Counted from the stretch's first letter, positions 1 to 13,429 are shown. The stretch is DNA of 37,977 nucleotides from Zygnema cylindricum (GCA_037447655.1 JBBHKE010000956.1:64102-102078); one strand, 5' to 3'. Program-made: numbers and translations. The notes: generated by a model not told the origin, from the sequence alone.

Positions 1-999
1 TATTTAATTATTTTTTATTACAGTTTGTTTTCTTCCTTGTCTTTCTTTCTACCATTTTTTTTTTCATTTTCTTTCCAATTTTGTTTCAATCCTGTTTCAA
101 TTTTGTGTTGCATTTCATTTAGCTATGTTTGGTCTTTTCCTTCTTTTGTTTGACATTATTTTTTATTAATTTATGTTAAGATTTCTTTGTCTTTTTTTGC
201 TTTTTTAATGATTTAAATGATAGCAACTGGTTTGGATGTTTTGATTTGCCCTTATGTTTTTTTTATTTATTTTTTTTGTTTTTTTTAAACTAGAGGCACA
301 ATTCTGAAAGAAAGGAGGTAATAAATGTCACACAAGGAGACTGGAGAGAAAATGTCTGACAATTTTATTGACTCGCAGTTTTTTTCTTACTATGTAGATT
401 GATGAAGATATTTTATCACTTTTTTAAAATTTTAAAAGCTCTTTGTTGCAATGTAACGTGGTTTGAAATAAAAGAAATTAATGTTAAGAAACAAATTCAT
501 TATCGATTTGAAAATGTTTCATGTTTCCAACAAAGTAAGTTTCAAGATTCTCCTAACTGCGGGGTCAGCCTGAAGAAGTGAGCGAGTTTGCTTCTACTGA
601 TGTAGAACGACTGTGGGAGTTTGTATAATAATAATAATAATAATAAAAAAAAAATGTCTGACTTTATTAAAAAGCGCGATGGTGAACCATCTGAGTCTAT
701 GGGAACAAAAGGAAGCAGCATGGCAAAAACTGAAAAACTACATGTCGGGGGAAGAAACAAAAACGATAAGCAAGGCAAAAGCAACGGAAATACGAAAAGA
801 TTGCCAGTAAACCGAAAACACCCAAAGTAGCAAAAAGCAACAAACGAAACATCAGAAAAAAGAGCCAACATCTATCAACAAAACCCCAACATAACTAAAA
901 ATCTACGAAAAACAACCACGTCAGTCCCCGAATCCCGGAGACACGTCGACGATCCATAGCCGCAAAGTGTCGTATTAACATAATATTATATATTTCAAC
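1..999. other. AT-rich intergenic DNA, no gene recognised
   Basis: Long T-rich stretches cover the first 300 bases and A-rich sequence follows. Short open frames near 324-402 and 653-830 begin with similar Met-Ser-Asp words, but I see no family match, no convincing splice sites and biased composition. I would not call a gene here. Confidence 0.5.
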
Positions 1000-1269
1000 A
1001 CAAAAAATACAATGTTATGTTACGTATTGTATGATAATATATTATACTATAACGTAATGTAATATAATACAATACACGAATAGAGTAGAGTAGAATAGAA
1101 AAGAAATGAAAATGAAATAGAAATAGAAATAGAATAAAACATAACATAACATAACATAACATAACACAACACAACACAACACAACACAACACAACACAAG
1201 AATATAACATGATATGATATGATATGATATGATATGATATGATATGATATGATATGATATGATATGATA
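1000..1269. repeat. Cluster of pentanucleotide microsatellites
   Basis: Three arrays of 5-bp units lie next to each other: (ATAAC)n turning into (ACAAC)n at about 1137-1198, then about 11 copies of GATAT at 1211-1268. They are preceded by degenerate TAGAA-type and ATGTT-type words from about 1000. Open frames across this stretch are low-complexity artefacts. Confidence 0.9.
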
Positions 1270-1410
1270 AAACATCTTATGATGTAACAATTGTGATTAT
1301 ATGATTGTTGAAATCAATTCTGAATAAAAGGACATCATAGGAATGCAAGATGATAATAGTGATGACATGGAAACTATAATTGTGGCCCAAGGTAGAGTAC
1401 TTGTAACTCT

Positions 1411-1700
1411 GAGGGAGAGAGAGGTGGAGAGGGAGAGGGAGGGAGAGGGAGAGGGAGATAAGAGGAACGGAAAACGACAAATCAGATCGAGATCAGAGGG
1501 ATCCGGATAAGGATCATCGAAAATCAGGGAAAGAAATAAACCATCGCGAATCATCATGGCAGTTCGTCAGGATCCAACAAAATTTCTTTTCTCCATCGAC
1601 ATCAATTAATCAGATCCATTTCCACCATATCAATAAATCAGTCCTCTCTCCCTGTCTCTCTCTCTCTCCCTCTCCCTCTCCCTCTCCCTCTCCCTCTTTC
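1411..1700. repeat. Inverted polypurine/polypyrimidine tracts
   Basis: A purine tract built on GAGGGA units (about 1411-1465) is followed about 175 bp later by a pyrimidine tract built on TCCCTC units (about 1641-1700). The tracts are complementary and could pair as the arms of a foldback, or form triplex DNA. The spacer shows no recognised gene. Confidence 0.75.
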
Positions 1701-1856
1701 ATGGACAACCAGAACTAAAGAGTTACAAGAACAAGTAGTCTACAATTCCGAAACATTCCACCAAAAACCCTCATTTCTCTACCTCACTTGTACAAACCCC
1801 TCTTCTACTTTATACAATGGTGATCGTACAATGATTCTAAACCTTTAACTTGTTTG

Positions 1857-2094
1857 AGTTTGATCCTCCATAATGGTTTCTTTCCTCCGTAACGGTTTCC
1901 TCCCTCCATAATGGCTTCCTCCCTCCAAAAGAATGTCCTCCCTCCATAATGGTTTTTTCCCTCCATAATGGTGTCCTTCCTCCATAATAACTTCCTCCCT
2001 CCCTAATAGCTTCCTCTCTCCGTAATAATTTCTTCCCTCCATAATGGTTACCACTCTCCATAATGGGTTCCTCCCTCCACAATCGCTTCTTCCT
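1857..2094. repeat. 19-20 bp minisatellite in the BRICK1 3' flank
   Basis: About a dozen degenerate units of the form CCTCCATAATGGTTTCCT occur with a 19-20 bp period. The array starts directly after the BRICK1 stop codon (minus-strand sense), so it probably forms the 3' UTR or 3' flank. On the minus strand it stays open in two frames. One of these is in frame with BRICK1 and would encode a Trp/Arg/Glu/Gly-rich repeat tail if the stop were read through. I take the openness to be a by-product of composition. Confidence 0.85.
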
Positions 2095-2099
2095 TTATT
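2094..2099 (-). terminator. AATAAA overlapping the BRICK1 stop codon
   Basis: On the minus strand the last codons read GAA TAA A, so the poly(A)-signal hexamer AATAAA contains the stop codon. If used, cleavage would fall 10-30 nt downstream, inside the minisatellite, leaving almost no 3' UTR. Plant poly(A) signals are loose, so use of this site is an inference. Confidence 0.35.
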
Positions 2100-3372
2100 C
2101 TATATCCATGGCTGCCGCATGGTGAACTTGTGCTTCTAGTCGATCCATTGTTCGTTCAAGAACGGTCAGTTTTTCGTTTAATCGATCCAATTTTCCACGC
2201 ATGCCAATTTCTACAGATTTCAATCGATAAAACATTTTCATTACAAGCTTGATTGTTGCTTTCTCTTGTTGTTAGTTTGCCCATGCTTTCTAGAGTTATT
2301 CAGGGTTCTTTGGTGGTTTTGAGGGTTTTATAAGTTTTTTCCTTTGCATGAACCCAAATATTTTAACATTACAGGGATTCTTACAGTCTCCATTGTAAAA
2401 TAAGCACAAGGACAAGCATATTCATTTTTTCTGATTGTTAAGGATTTCATTTATTCCTCCATTTCAAAACCATAGGATGACTTTGAATACATTATTCCCA
2501 CATGATTCCATACGGTCCTTTACGAAACAAGCTATTGTTCTTACTTTTTTCTATCACAATGGTCCAAAATATTCGTTGATAGTACATAAATAAAAACATG
2601 TCTAAGGAGAAGTTGAGAATGTATTTAGTCAAAGGGGGGATAAGAACAGCCTCACAAAATATATGCGGATTCTTGTGAAAGAAGAAGTTACTTTTTGTCT
2701 TGTTGATGAAAAATAATCAGGAAAAAATACTCTTTTTTCTTTACTGTCTCATTTCAATTGTTATTCCTTAACTTGTCCTCATTATTTTCCTTAATCATGA
2801 TTCTGTCTTTAGTCTAATGATTTTTTTTTCCTTTACCAAGAACTGTTATCTGGAAGAATCATAAGAGAAAAAAAAAAAAAAATGCTCAAAACATTTAAGT
2901 TATTGCTACCCTGATAGTTTATCACAAATTCAAGTTCCGCAATAATTTTTTATCAAAAATGAACTTTTTAGGTATTTATGATGCAACCTTCTAATCTTCT
3001 AAGGATATACTTCCCATAATACCTGCAAAATTGCTTTTCTGCCAATTAACCAAACTCGGATTTAAATGAACAATTTGAGACTTTTTAGATTCTTTGAAGG
3101 TTTTCAGGTTCTTTAAGAGTTTTTCAGGGTTTTCTACAGTAAACAAAAATATCAAAAACCAGAATATTTTATGCAATGCCTCAAGACATGATAGCTTAAC
3201 TTTTGTTATAGTTTTAATGTTGTAGATTGGGAATGAATTAGGGTTCCGTACCAAACTCCAAAACAAAATCATAAATCCTCCGAATGTTGAACTTTACTGA
3301 TTCTGAAAACTCTCTATTTTCCCAATCGGCTTGAACTGCCCTCCCAATAGCGGCAGCTTTGCTGGTATTCAT
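2095..3372 (-). CDS. BRK1: BRICK1/HSPC300, SCAR/WAVE complex subunit (2 exons)
   Basis: This is the small coiled-coil subunit of the SCAR/WAVE regulatory complex, which activates Arp2/3-driven actin branching at the cell cortex. Exon 1 is 3252-3372 (40 codons plus 1 base) and exon 2 is 2095-2210. The intron 2211-3251 has a GT donor (GTACGG) and an AG acceptor (CTGTAG). The predicted protein is 78 aa, against about 75 in animals and 85 in Arabidopsis. The BRICK1 signature AVQADWENREF lies at residues 12-22, followed by a helix with IRRIYDFVLEF (30-40). Exon 2 supplies KLDRLNEKLTVLER (47-60) and EAQV (66-69). Joining the exons creates Glu41, the residue the family has at this point. The start chosen gives 11 residues before AVQ, close to plant homologues; an in-frame ATG lies upstream. 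The gene is divergent from the rhamnose mutarotase, with 766 bp between start codons. The assignment rests on remembered family sequences. Confidence 0.9.
2211..3251 (-). other. BRICK1 intron
   Basis: A 1,041-bp AT-rich intron inferred from the two conserved BRICK1 exons. It contains several fragments such as TTTTCAGGGTTTT and no recognisable coding sequence. The exon boundaries rest on reading frame and family conservation, not on transcript data. Confidence 0.8.
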
Positions 3373-3479
3373 ATTGCCTTTCCAAAAGTCAACACTGACT
3401 GAGTTGGAAATAACAAAAACTGTAGCCACAGACAGTATTGACAGTAATGAAACCGAAATTTTGAGTATTATTACTTTCT

Positions 3480-3715
3480 TAAACCGAATCTTGTGTATTA
3501 TTACTTTTAATTATTATTTTTACTTTTATCATTAGTACTGTTGCTATTGCTACAGATTGGTACTGTTATTATCAGTATTTTTATTATTAGTACTGTTACA
3601 ATTAGTACTATTATTACAAGTATTGTTACTTTATTCGTACTATTATTATTAGTACTGTTATTAGTAGTAATATTTTGTTATTAGTACTACTATTATTAGA
3701 ACTTTTAGTATTTCT
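3480..3715. repeat. Degenerate TTATTAGTACTGTT repeat
   Basis: Irregular reiteration of TTATTA, GTACTG and TACTATTATTA words upstream of BRICK1, between it and the divergent rhamnose mutarotase. Any reading frame across it is low complexity. Confidence 0.7.
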
Positions 3716-3837
3716 GCTGTTATTTTTAGGTGCGGTACTGGAATTTACTGTGGAGAGAGCGAGAAAGACAGAAGGGAAAGGCGGGCGTGAGGATAAAGAA
3801 GAGTGAGGAGCGATCAGGATCTCCCTTAGGGTTAATT

Positions 3838-3941
3838 GCGAGGGAGAGGGAGAGAGAGAGGAAGAGACGAGGGGGAGAGAGATAGAGAAGGAAGAGATCC
3901 TTACCAGTTTTAGGAAGATCACAAAAAAAAACGTGCGAAAT

Positions 3942-4003
<62 letters not shown>
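3838..4003. promoter_or_regulatory. GA-rich tract with (GA)n in the shared upstream region
   Basis: Purine-rich DNA on the plus strand ends in a nearly pure GA dinucleotide run (about 3941-4003). It sits about 135 bp upstream of the mutarotase ATG and 570 bp upstream of BRICK1 on the other strand. GA/CT tracts often lie in plant core promoters and 5' leaders, so a promoter or UTR role for the plus-strand gene is plausible. A weak TATA-like AAAATATATTT lies near 4080-4090. Confidence 0.45.
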
Positions 4004-4138
4004 CGTTCAATTCATTTTCACTCGTCTATCCCTCTCTTCAAACTCACCTAACGTTCGCACAAAAAATAGACTTTTTACTAAAATATATTTTTGGACCTAC
4101 AAACCAGAAATTGCTAAACAGATAAATCTGAAGCAGCC

Positions 4139-6355
4139 ATGAAGTGTTTCTCTCAGACTTTGGAGCTCAAAGATGATCCTTCTCTCATTAAGGAGTATCT
4201 CCAATATCATGAGAAGGTGTGGCCAGAGGTGAGTAATAATTAGGGTTTTTTTAGGGTTTGCACTCTTCTGGTTTTTAGAAGGTAATTACCATTCAGTTTC
4301 CACTGTTAGCATATTTCCTTTTCAGGTGTTTTGATACAATTCACTTTCATATTCATGTCTGGAAGGTTTGGGAGAGAAAGAAAGGGAAAGAGGAAAAGAT
4401 ATTTCATCTCTCCTTCCCTCCCTCCCTCCCTCCCTCCCTCCCTTCCTCTCTGTTTTTTCTTCCCCTTTTTTTCACTTTTCCACCTCTGCCTTGGATTGGA
4501 AGAAAACAAAAAAGACATGCAAATGTTTTTCTTTTTCTTCCCCTATTGTTCATTGTTTCAGGTATGTCGTTCAATGTCGTTTAATGTCGTTTTTTTTTTG
4601 TTTAATGTTTTTCTTTCCTGTGTTTCTCACTTTTTTAGGTGTTAGAAGCCATCCACTCCATGGGAGTTGTGAGCATGAAGATCTTCATCCATGGCAACCG
4701 CCTCTTTATGTATGCGGAGGCAAATGACGACTTTGATCCGGCCAAGGACTACCAAAAATACACTGCAAGGTAAATGTTTTCGAAAAGAAACAACAAATTA
4801 TTAATAATAATAATAATAACAATGAAATAAAAGAAAAGAAAAAGAAAAAAATCGAGAAAAAAAGAAAAAAAAGAAAGGAAATGCAGTTTTCTTTTTATTT
4901 TCAGAGATGTTATTCAAAGTAAATGGTAGCTGAGAAAAAATTATCGCATTGTTTTTTATCCAGAATGCACTGCAAAACAAAACAAAAAAAAAATAACAAA
5001 ACAAAAGAAAACAGAGAAAAAAGAAAACTGCAGTTTTTTGTCATAAATATGCTGCAAAGTAAATGCTAACAGAGGAAAAAGTATTGCATTACCCTGCAAG
5101 GTGAAGTTAAAAAGAAATGCAGTTTTATTTTTTAAATACACAGGTACGACGGTACAAAAAAAAAGTAGTTTTTTTCCCTGTCGAGAAACGGTTTAGGCCA
5201 ATACACGAAGTTGAGGAACAAAAAGACATCAACTGACATTAATTATGAAAAAAAAAAAACTGCAGCTTGCTTTTTCTTTCTTTTTTTCTCTGCCAGCAGT
5301 GATTTATGTGTTTGTTTCATTTTCCTGGAATAGTTTTACATTTTGTTTTTTTTTTTTCTTCATGTTTGAATGTAAACTATGGATAACAAACAGCGATATC
5401 TCTCTCACTGTTAAGAAAACCATTGTGTTTTTTTTTTTTTTCCTGTCGCCTATTTTCTTGTTTGTCTTATGTTTTATCTGTTTTTTTTCTTTTTGATTAT
5501 CTTATTCTCCCTTTTCTTCTTTTAATCGTGCTGATAATTTTAGGTTTTTTTTCTATATCGAGGTTCCGTATTTTAGTTCTCAATCGAAAAGGTGACAGTT
5601 AATTTTTTGTTGATTTTGATTTTTATTTATTCAATTATTTATTTTAATTTTTTTCCTTGGTTTTGATTTTTGATGTCAGCTGTTGTCTTTATTATGCATG
5701 CTCTATTTAAAAAAAACGGTTTTTTGAGGAAGAAACAGTTTAAACACTACATAACGTGACATTCTAAATTCACCTGGTTTGACCGCATTCCCACAGTTTG
5801 TCTGCATTCACTTGGTTTGTCCTTATTAACTTGTTTTGTCTGCGTTTGCTTGTCTTGTCTGTATTCTCAGTTTGTTTGTATTCACTCAGTTTGTCTGTAT
5901 TCATTTGGTTTGTTTGTCTTCACTTGGTTTGTCTGTACTCACTTGGTTTCTCTGTTTTCACTTGGTTTGTCTATATTTTTCTGGTATGTTTGTATTCACT
6001 CTTTTTTTTTGTATTCACTCTTTTGTCTGTATGCCCTTGGTTTGTCTTTTTTCACTCGGTGAATTCAGTCGGTTTATCTATATTCACTTGGTTTATTATT
6101 TTTACACACTCGGTTTGTCTGTATTACCTGGTTTGTCACTTTTAGTACTTGATTTGTCTTTATTCACTTGGTTTGTTTCTATTCTCTTGGTTTCTGTATT
6201 TTGTTTTGTCTGTATTCAGTGCAAAAGCCCGTGAATGGGACGAACTGATGAGAACCTATCAGCAAAAAGTTCCCGCTGCGTCCGATAATCCCGACGAATG
6301 GTGGTCTCCGATGACTCTCTGCTTCGATTTACAACAACAAATGTGCAAGAAGTAA
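4139..6355 (+). CDS. rhaM: L-rhamnose mutarotase (3 exons)
   Basis: The enzyme interconverts the alpha and beta anomers of L-rhamnose. It belongs to the RhaM family (formerly DUF718), a small ferredoxin-like-fold protein thought to act in the cytosol. Exons are 4139-4228, 4639-4769 and 6220-6355; introns carry GTGAGT...TTTTAG and GTAAAT...TTCAG ends. The phases agree (30 codons; 43 codons plus 2 bases; 1 base plus 45 codons with stop) and give 118 aa, against 104 in E. coli. Family landmarks are YLQYHEKVWPEV (20-31, with the conserved active-site-type His24), the glycine turn and strand MKIFIHGNRLFMYAEA (43-58), AREWDELM (77-84) and the C-terminal WWSPMTLCFDL (101-111) after a conserved-type Pro92. 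The start is the first ATG and fits the family N-terminus. No other rhamnose-pathway gene is nearby. Confidence 0.92.
4409..4450. repeat. (TCCC)n microsatellite in mutarotase intron 1
   Basis: About eight copies of CCCT inside the first intron (4229-4638), in an already pyrimidine-rich intron. Open frames here are artefacts. Confidence 0.85.
4755..5140 (+). repeat. Imperfect tandem copies of the exon 2 donor region within intron 2
   Basis: The exon 2 donor context CTGCAAGGTAAATG (from 4764) recurs as ATTCAAAGTAAATGG (about 4912), CTGCAAAGTAAATGC (about 5052) and CTGCAAGGTGAAG (about 5095). They are embedded in repeated blocks with TGCAGTTTT and GAGGAAAAAGTATTGCATT-like words and A-rich spacers. 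The copies are diverged and keep no long open frame. Confidence 0.6.
5765..6215 (+). repeat. ~19-20 bp minisatellite abutting the intron 2 acceptor
   Basis: More than twenty degenerate units of the form TGTATTCACTTGGTTTGTC run right up to the TTCAG acceptor of exon 3. The array is T-rich, so it also serves as an unusually long polypyrimidine-like tract. Three plus-strand frames stay open across it only because the unit lacks stops. Confidence 0.9.
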
Positions 6356-7000
6356 AGGTGATTCGTCAATTAGAGCTTTCAGTTCATTAATTGGCTGGAA
6401 CCGAAGTACAACTTCCTTCGGTGTTAATGTCGTTTCCTAGTTTTATGTTTATGTTTTTGATTTTTCCGGCATATTTGATTGTTTATTTATTTGTTTGTTT
6501 GTTTTAAATTATTAAAAAAAAGGCAGGGGGGGGGTGTCCTGTTTGAAATTTATTTATGTTCAAAAAAGTAGTATTTAAAAGAAGGATAAATATTTTGAGA
6601 GAAGTACATTTTGTGAGGTATTCGATGTCTTTTTATCAAACCATCAACCTGTACACAACTTCCTTGTCTACTAAACTCTCACATGTATCTCTTGAAAAAA
6701 CCATATAAACCATAGTCTTTCCAAAAACCCTAAAAAGTGCTTTCCATCCGTAGCTTGAGAACCTTCCGGAGCTAATCAAACTTGAAGCCAAAACAAAGCC
6801 TCTAAAAAAAAAAGTTTCTATACACTACATTATATCTGTACACAAACTTCCCTAAAAAACCCTAAAATAATTTACATCTCCTAAACGACAATATTACAAA
6901 CTAAATACCAAAACCGAATTTATCGCCACGGGAATAATCGTCACGATCCTATTGAGGAATCATATTGAGAGTCATCTTAATCCTCCTCCTCGTCCATATC
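6356..7000. other. Mutarotase 3' flank, no gene seen
   Basis: AT-rich sequence with a short G run (about 6525-6535) and several CCCTAAAA words. I see no coding region and no clear AATAAA downstream of the mutarotase stop. Confidence 0.5.
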
Positions 7001-7445
7001 CATGGGTTATCCTCAAAACAATAGGCATTCGGCTTTTTGAAATCCACACCAGAAATGGTCCTGAAAACAAGCAAATTAAAGCTTTTTAGGAGAAATTTCA
7101 GATCTCACTTAGTGAACTTTTTTTTTTATCCTCTTAGGAGTAACATCGTGGCGTTTGTTTTTGAAAAGTACTGAGACATTCCGCCAAACAAATGAGCAAG
7201 TGTTATACAATCCAAACTTTATCAAATTTTAAAAAACTGAATAAAGAGAATAATAATGATGATTATAATCTCTTACCTGTGAAAAGCAAAAAGGACATTT
7301 GCTTACTTTCCGAAAATCGACTTCGTAAAAACCGTCTGCTCAAGTAACCTTTCCCAAATACTAATACACAAACAAAAATAAATAATATTATAACAATCAT
7401 TGAAAAAAACAATTTCTACTGACTACTTACTGCCCTTGCATCAAT
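6985..7445 (-). other. Possible exon fragments, unidentified (minus strand)
   Basis: On the minus strand, splice-like signals bracket short protein-like stretches. A GCA|GTAAGT donor lies near 7436, a TTGAGCAG acceptor near 7342, a CACAG|GTAAGA donor near 7276 and a TTTTCAG acceptor near 7061. One frame between them reads FYEVDFRKVSKCPFCFSQ, with a Cys-X2-Cys pair, and the last piece runs into an acidic MDMDEEED stop near 6980. Joined in phase, the frame meets a stop, so this could be a decayed gene or chance. I recognise no family. Confidence 0.2.
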
Positions 7446-7624
7446 TGTAGGGTTTTTTGGGGTTATTTAGGGTTTTCTAAGGTTTTTTACTGGTTTTTTG
7501 TATTGGTGTGAATCGGTATATTCTCTATCGCGATAATTCCAATAACCGATATTATCAGTTATTGAACAGCAATAAATGTCTTATCGCTGAAATACATGTT
7601 AAGTATAAATCATTACTATACATT

Positions 7625-7842
7625 ACACCGTCGATCGTATTTAGCGTGTATGTTTTTTTTGTCTCTAAAAACATCTTTTCTCCGTACATACATGTCGGAT
7701 TGTGGATCTGACGGTTGCGATTGAAAGGTGAGTTTCTCACTATTGATTGCCAGTCTCAAATTGAAAATCGGACAAATGTGTACGGAGAAAAGATGTTTTC
7801 AGTGGCGAAAAAAACACACACGCTAAATACGATCGACAGTGT
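7625..7842. mobile_element. 218-bp inverted-repeat (MITE-like) element, copy 1
   Basis: Terminal inverted repeats of about 70 bp pair across a short centre. The left arm starts ACACCGTCGATCGTATTTAG and continues to ACATCTTTTCTCCGTACATA; the right arm is its near reverse complement, ending CGATCGACAGTGT. It has no coding capacity. It has the same length and inner arm as the copy at 14542-14759 and belongs to a family whose other members are flanked by TA. Such an element would need a transposase in trans. Confidence 0.8.
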
Positions 7843-9708
7843 CGTACTCTCTACCATATAGTATTATACTATAAACAGTGTATAGTATTCCATGTCATGC
7901 ATCACAATCCGGTCCGAAATCTAGTACGGACTGCACAACACTTCCGTACAAACAAATTGTACCAGTGAAACCCTACAAAAAACACTGTAAAATAAGACAT
8001 ATAGCGATAATTTTTTATCGGCACATCTGGCCGATATTTGAAATACCGCAATAAATACTATAAATATCGCAATAAAATCCTTACTGATATATCAAACCGG
8101 TATATTGATTATCGGTAGGTCGAAAACAGGTGCATATCAATTATCTATCGGTAAGAGGCTACCGATACCCAACACTGGTTTTTTGTTCCTACAGAACCAG
8201 GTACCTCTTAAAAAATAGAAACAACAAAATCAAAGTTAGAAGAAAACAACTATGACATATAAAAATAAAGAGAGATTGGGTCATCATGACATACAAAACC
8301 TTTTGTTACTACATCTACATCAAATAATGTGGTATTTTAATTGTATGGGGGGCAAGGCGGAAAAGGATACTAAAATTAGAAAATCCACACTAATATCTAT
8401 TAAAACTTAACAAAAAAATTTAGAAGGAGCATGTAGAACCAGTGGAGTTTGCTACTGACATAGCTAGGAGGGAAAAACGGGGGATGAAAAGAGGGCAAAG
8501 GGTGGAGGGGGGAAGAGAGGCATGAGAAAACATAATCATGCAGGATCAAATTCATGGTTTTTATTTTGACAAAGCATATACCCCCTAATGTCTATAAGAG
8601 GCTACTAAACAATATGATTGCAATAATTAGTGTAAAGGTGTAAAGCTTTATTAAATTAAACACCGTGAATGCACCATTGTGGGCTTGAGTGTTCAATTAT
8701 CCTTTGACAAGCACAGTATACAAACTATTTACATGTACGAAGTAGATTTAACATAACGATAATATAACATTAATGCAACGATCAGCTAATGGTTATTGTA
8801 CCATGTGCTGATGTGAGTTGACTAATTTACATGTTATACATCTCTAATTTAATCCAATTTAGTGTTAGGTCTGCCATTCACTCTCTAAATTGGTATTATA
8901 TCAAGTAATAAATGGGAAGGTACGGAACACAGTTACATTGCACATAGTTTTTATTTCACACCCCACATATGCAAGCTTCTAGATTTAGCAGATTAGGAAA
9001 ACTGAACACAGCCATCACATCCCATACTAATTAACTGAACTCAAACCTTCCAAACAGTTTTAGTTTCACTTCAAATTCTGTATGAGAAGACCATGTGAAA
9101 CAGTTTTGAACTTCAAATCATAAGTTCGTACTTATAACCAAGTTCAAATCCACTGTTTGAAAGGAGTTTTGAACTTAAAGAATATGATAACGTAAGGTCT
9201 TAACTTTTTCTCCAATTTTCCAAAGTTTGAATACTCAAAAAAAACCAACTATAGCGGGAGAATTACATCTTTTGGAAAATTACAATTGTGTAGAACCAGA
9301 ATTATTTCTTAAATTACTGAATAACATATTGAAGTGGCATTGTTAACTTCCTTTTACAAAGAATCAACTCAAAAGAAATTCCAGAATTGAAAAAAAAATC
9401 GCCTGGCTTTGAATCACCTGTGGACAACTTTGTCATTGGCATTTTGCTCCGGCATAAAGAAATGCCAGAGTTCTCATTTTCTTAATAATTTGCACTCTGG
9501 CCTCATAAACAAAACCTCACAACTAACGTCCTCGCAACTGCAATCCCGGTAAATGTAATACAAAACATTCCAAGCACTAAACAAGATGTTATTTAAGATT
9601 TTTTAACTTCCACAAAAAAGTTTCACTTCTGACTATGTCAGAGCATGGAGACTGTTATAGAAATGGCACACAAAAATATAATAACTGTGGTGCCAAAATC
9701 CAGCCAGC
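7843..9708. other. SAHH 3' flank, no gene recognised
   Basis: AT-rich sequence. Near 7980-8160 it holds repeated TATCGGTA/ACCGATA words related to those at about 7500-7560. I find no coding region. No canonical AATAAA stands out directly downstream of the SAHH stop. Confidence 0.5.
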
Positions 9709-13305
<3,597 letters not shown>

Positions 13306-13417
13306 GGCTGCTAACCCAGTCAGATCAGTAGGGTGATGTTGAAGGAGGCGGCTGAAGGAACAAACAATCAAAACTCTCGGCACAGAGTAAAGTAAAGATT
13401 GAATTGCAGGGAGGAGT

Positions 13418-13427
13418 AATATATAGG
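13418..13427 (-). promoter_or_regulatory. TATA box for SAHH
   Basis: The minus strand reads CCTATATATT about 115 bp upstream of the SAHH ATG. A start site some 30 bp downstream (about 13390) would leave an 85-nt leader. It is the only good TATA match in the first 200 bp upstream. Confidence 0.6.
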
Positions 13428-13429
13428 AG

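Noticed and set aside
995-1290. Minus-strand Cys/Val/Leu and Ile/Ser/Tyr-repeat frames
   Set aside because: Direct translations of pentanucleotide microsatellites.
1857-2094. CRISPR-like array
   Set aside because: The units are contiguous, degenerate 19-20 bp repeats without spacers, in a eukaryotic genome.
3933-4142. Arg-Glu repeat frames upstream of the mutarotase
   Set aside because: Product of the (GA)n run, out of context with the mutarotase start.
5798-6234. Plus-strand frames of 80-130 codons rich in Phe, Leu, Val and Cys, membrane-protein-like
   Set aside because: They are translations of the T-rich 19-20 bp minisatellite in intron 2. All three frames are open, and the frame ends inside exon 3 of the mutarotase.
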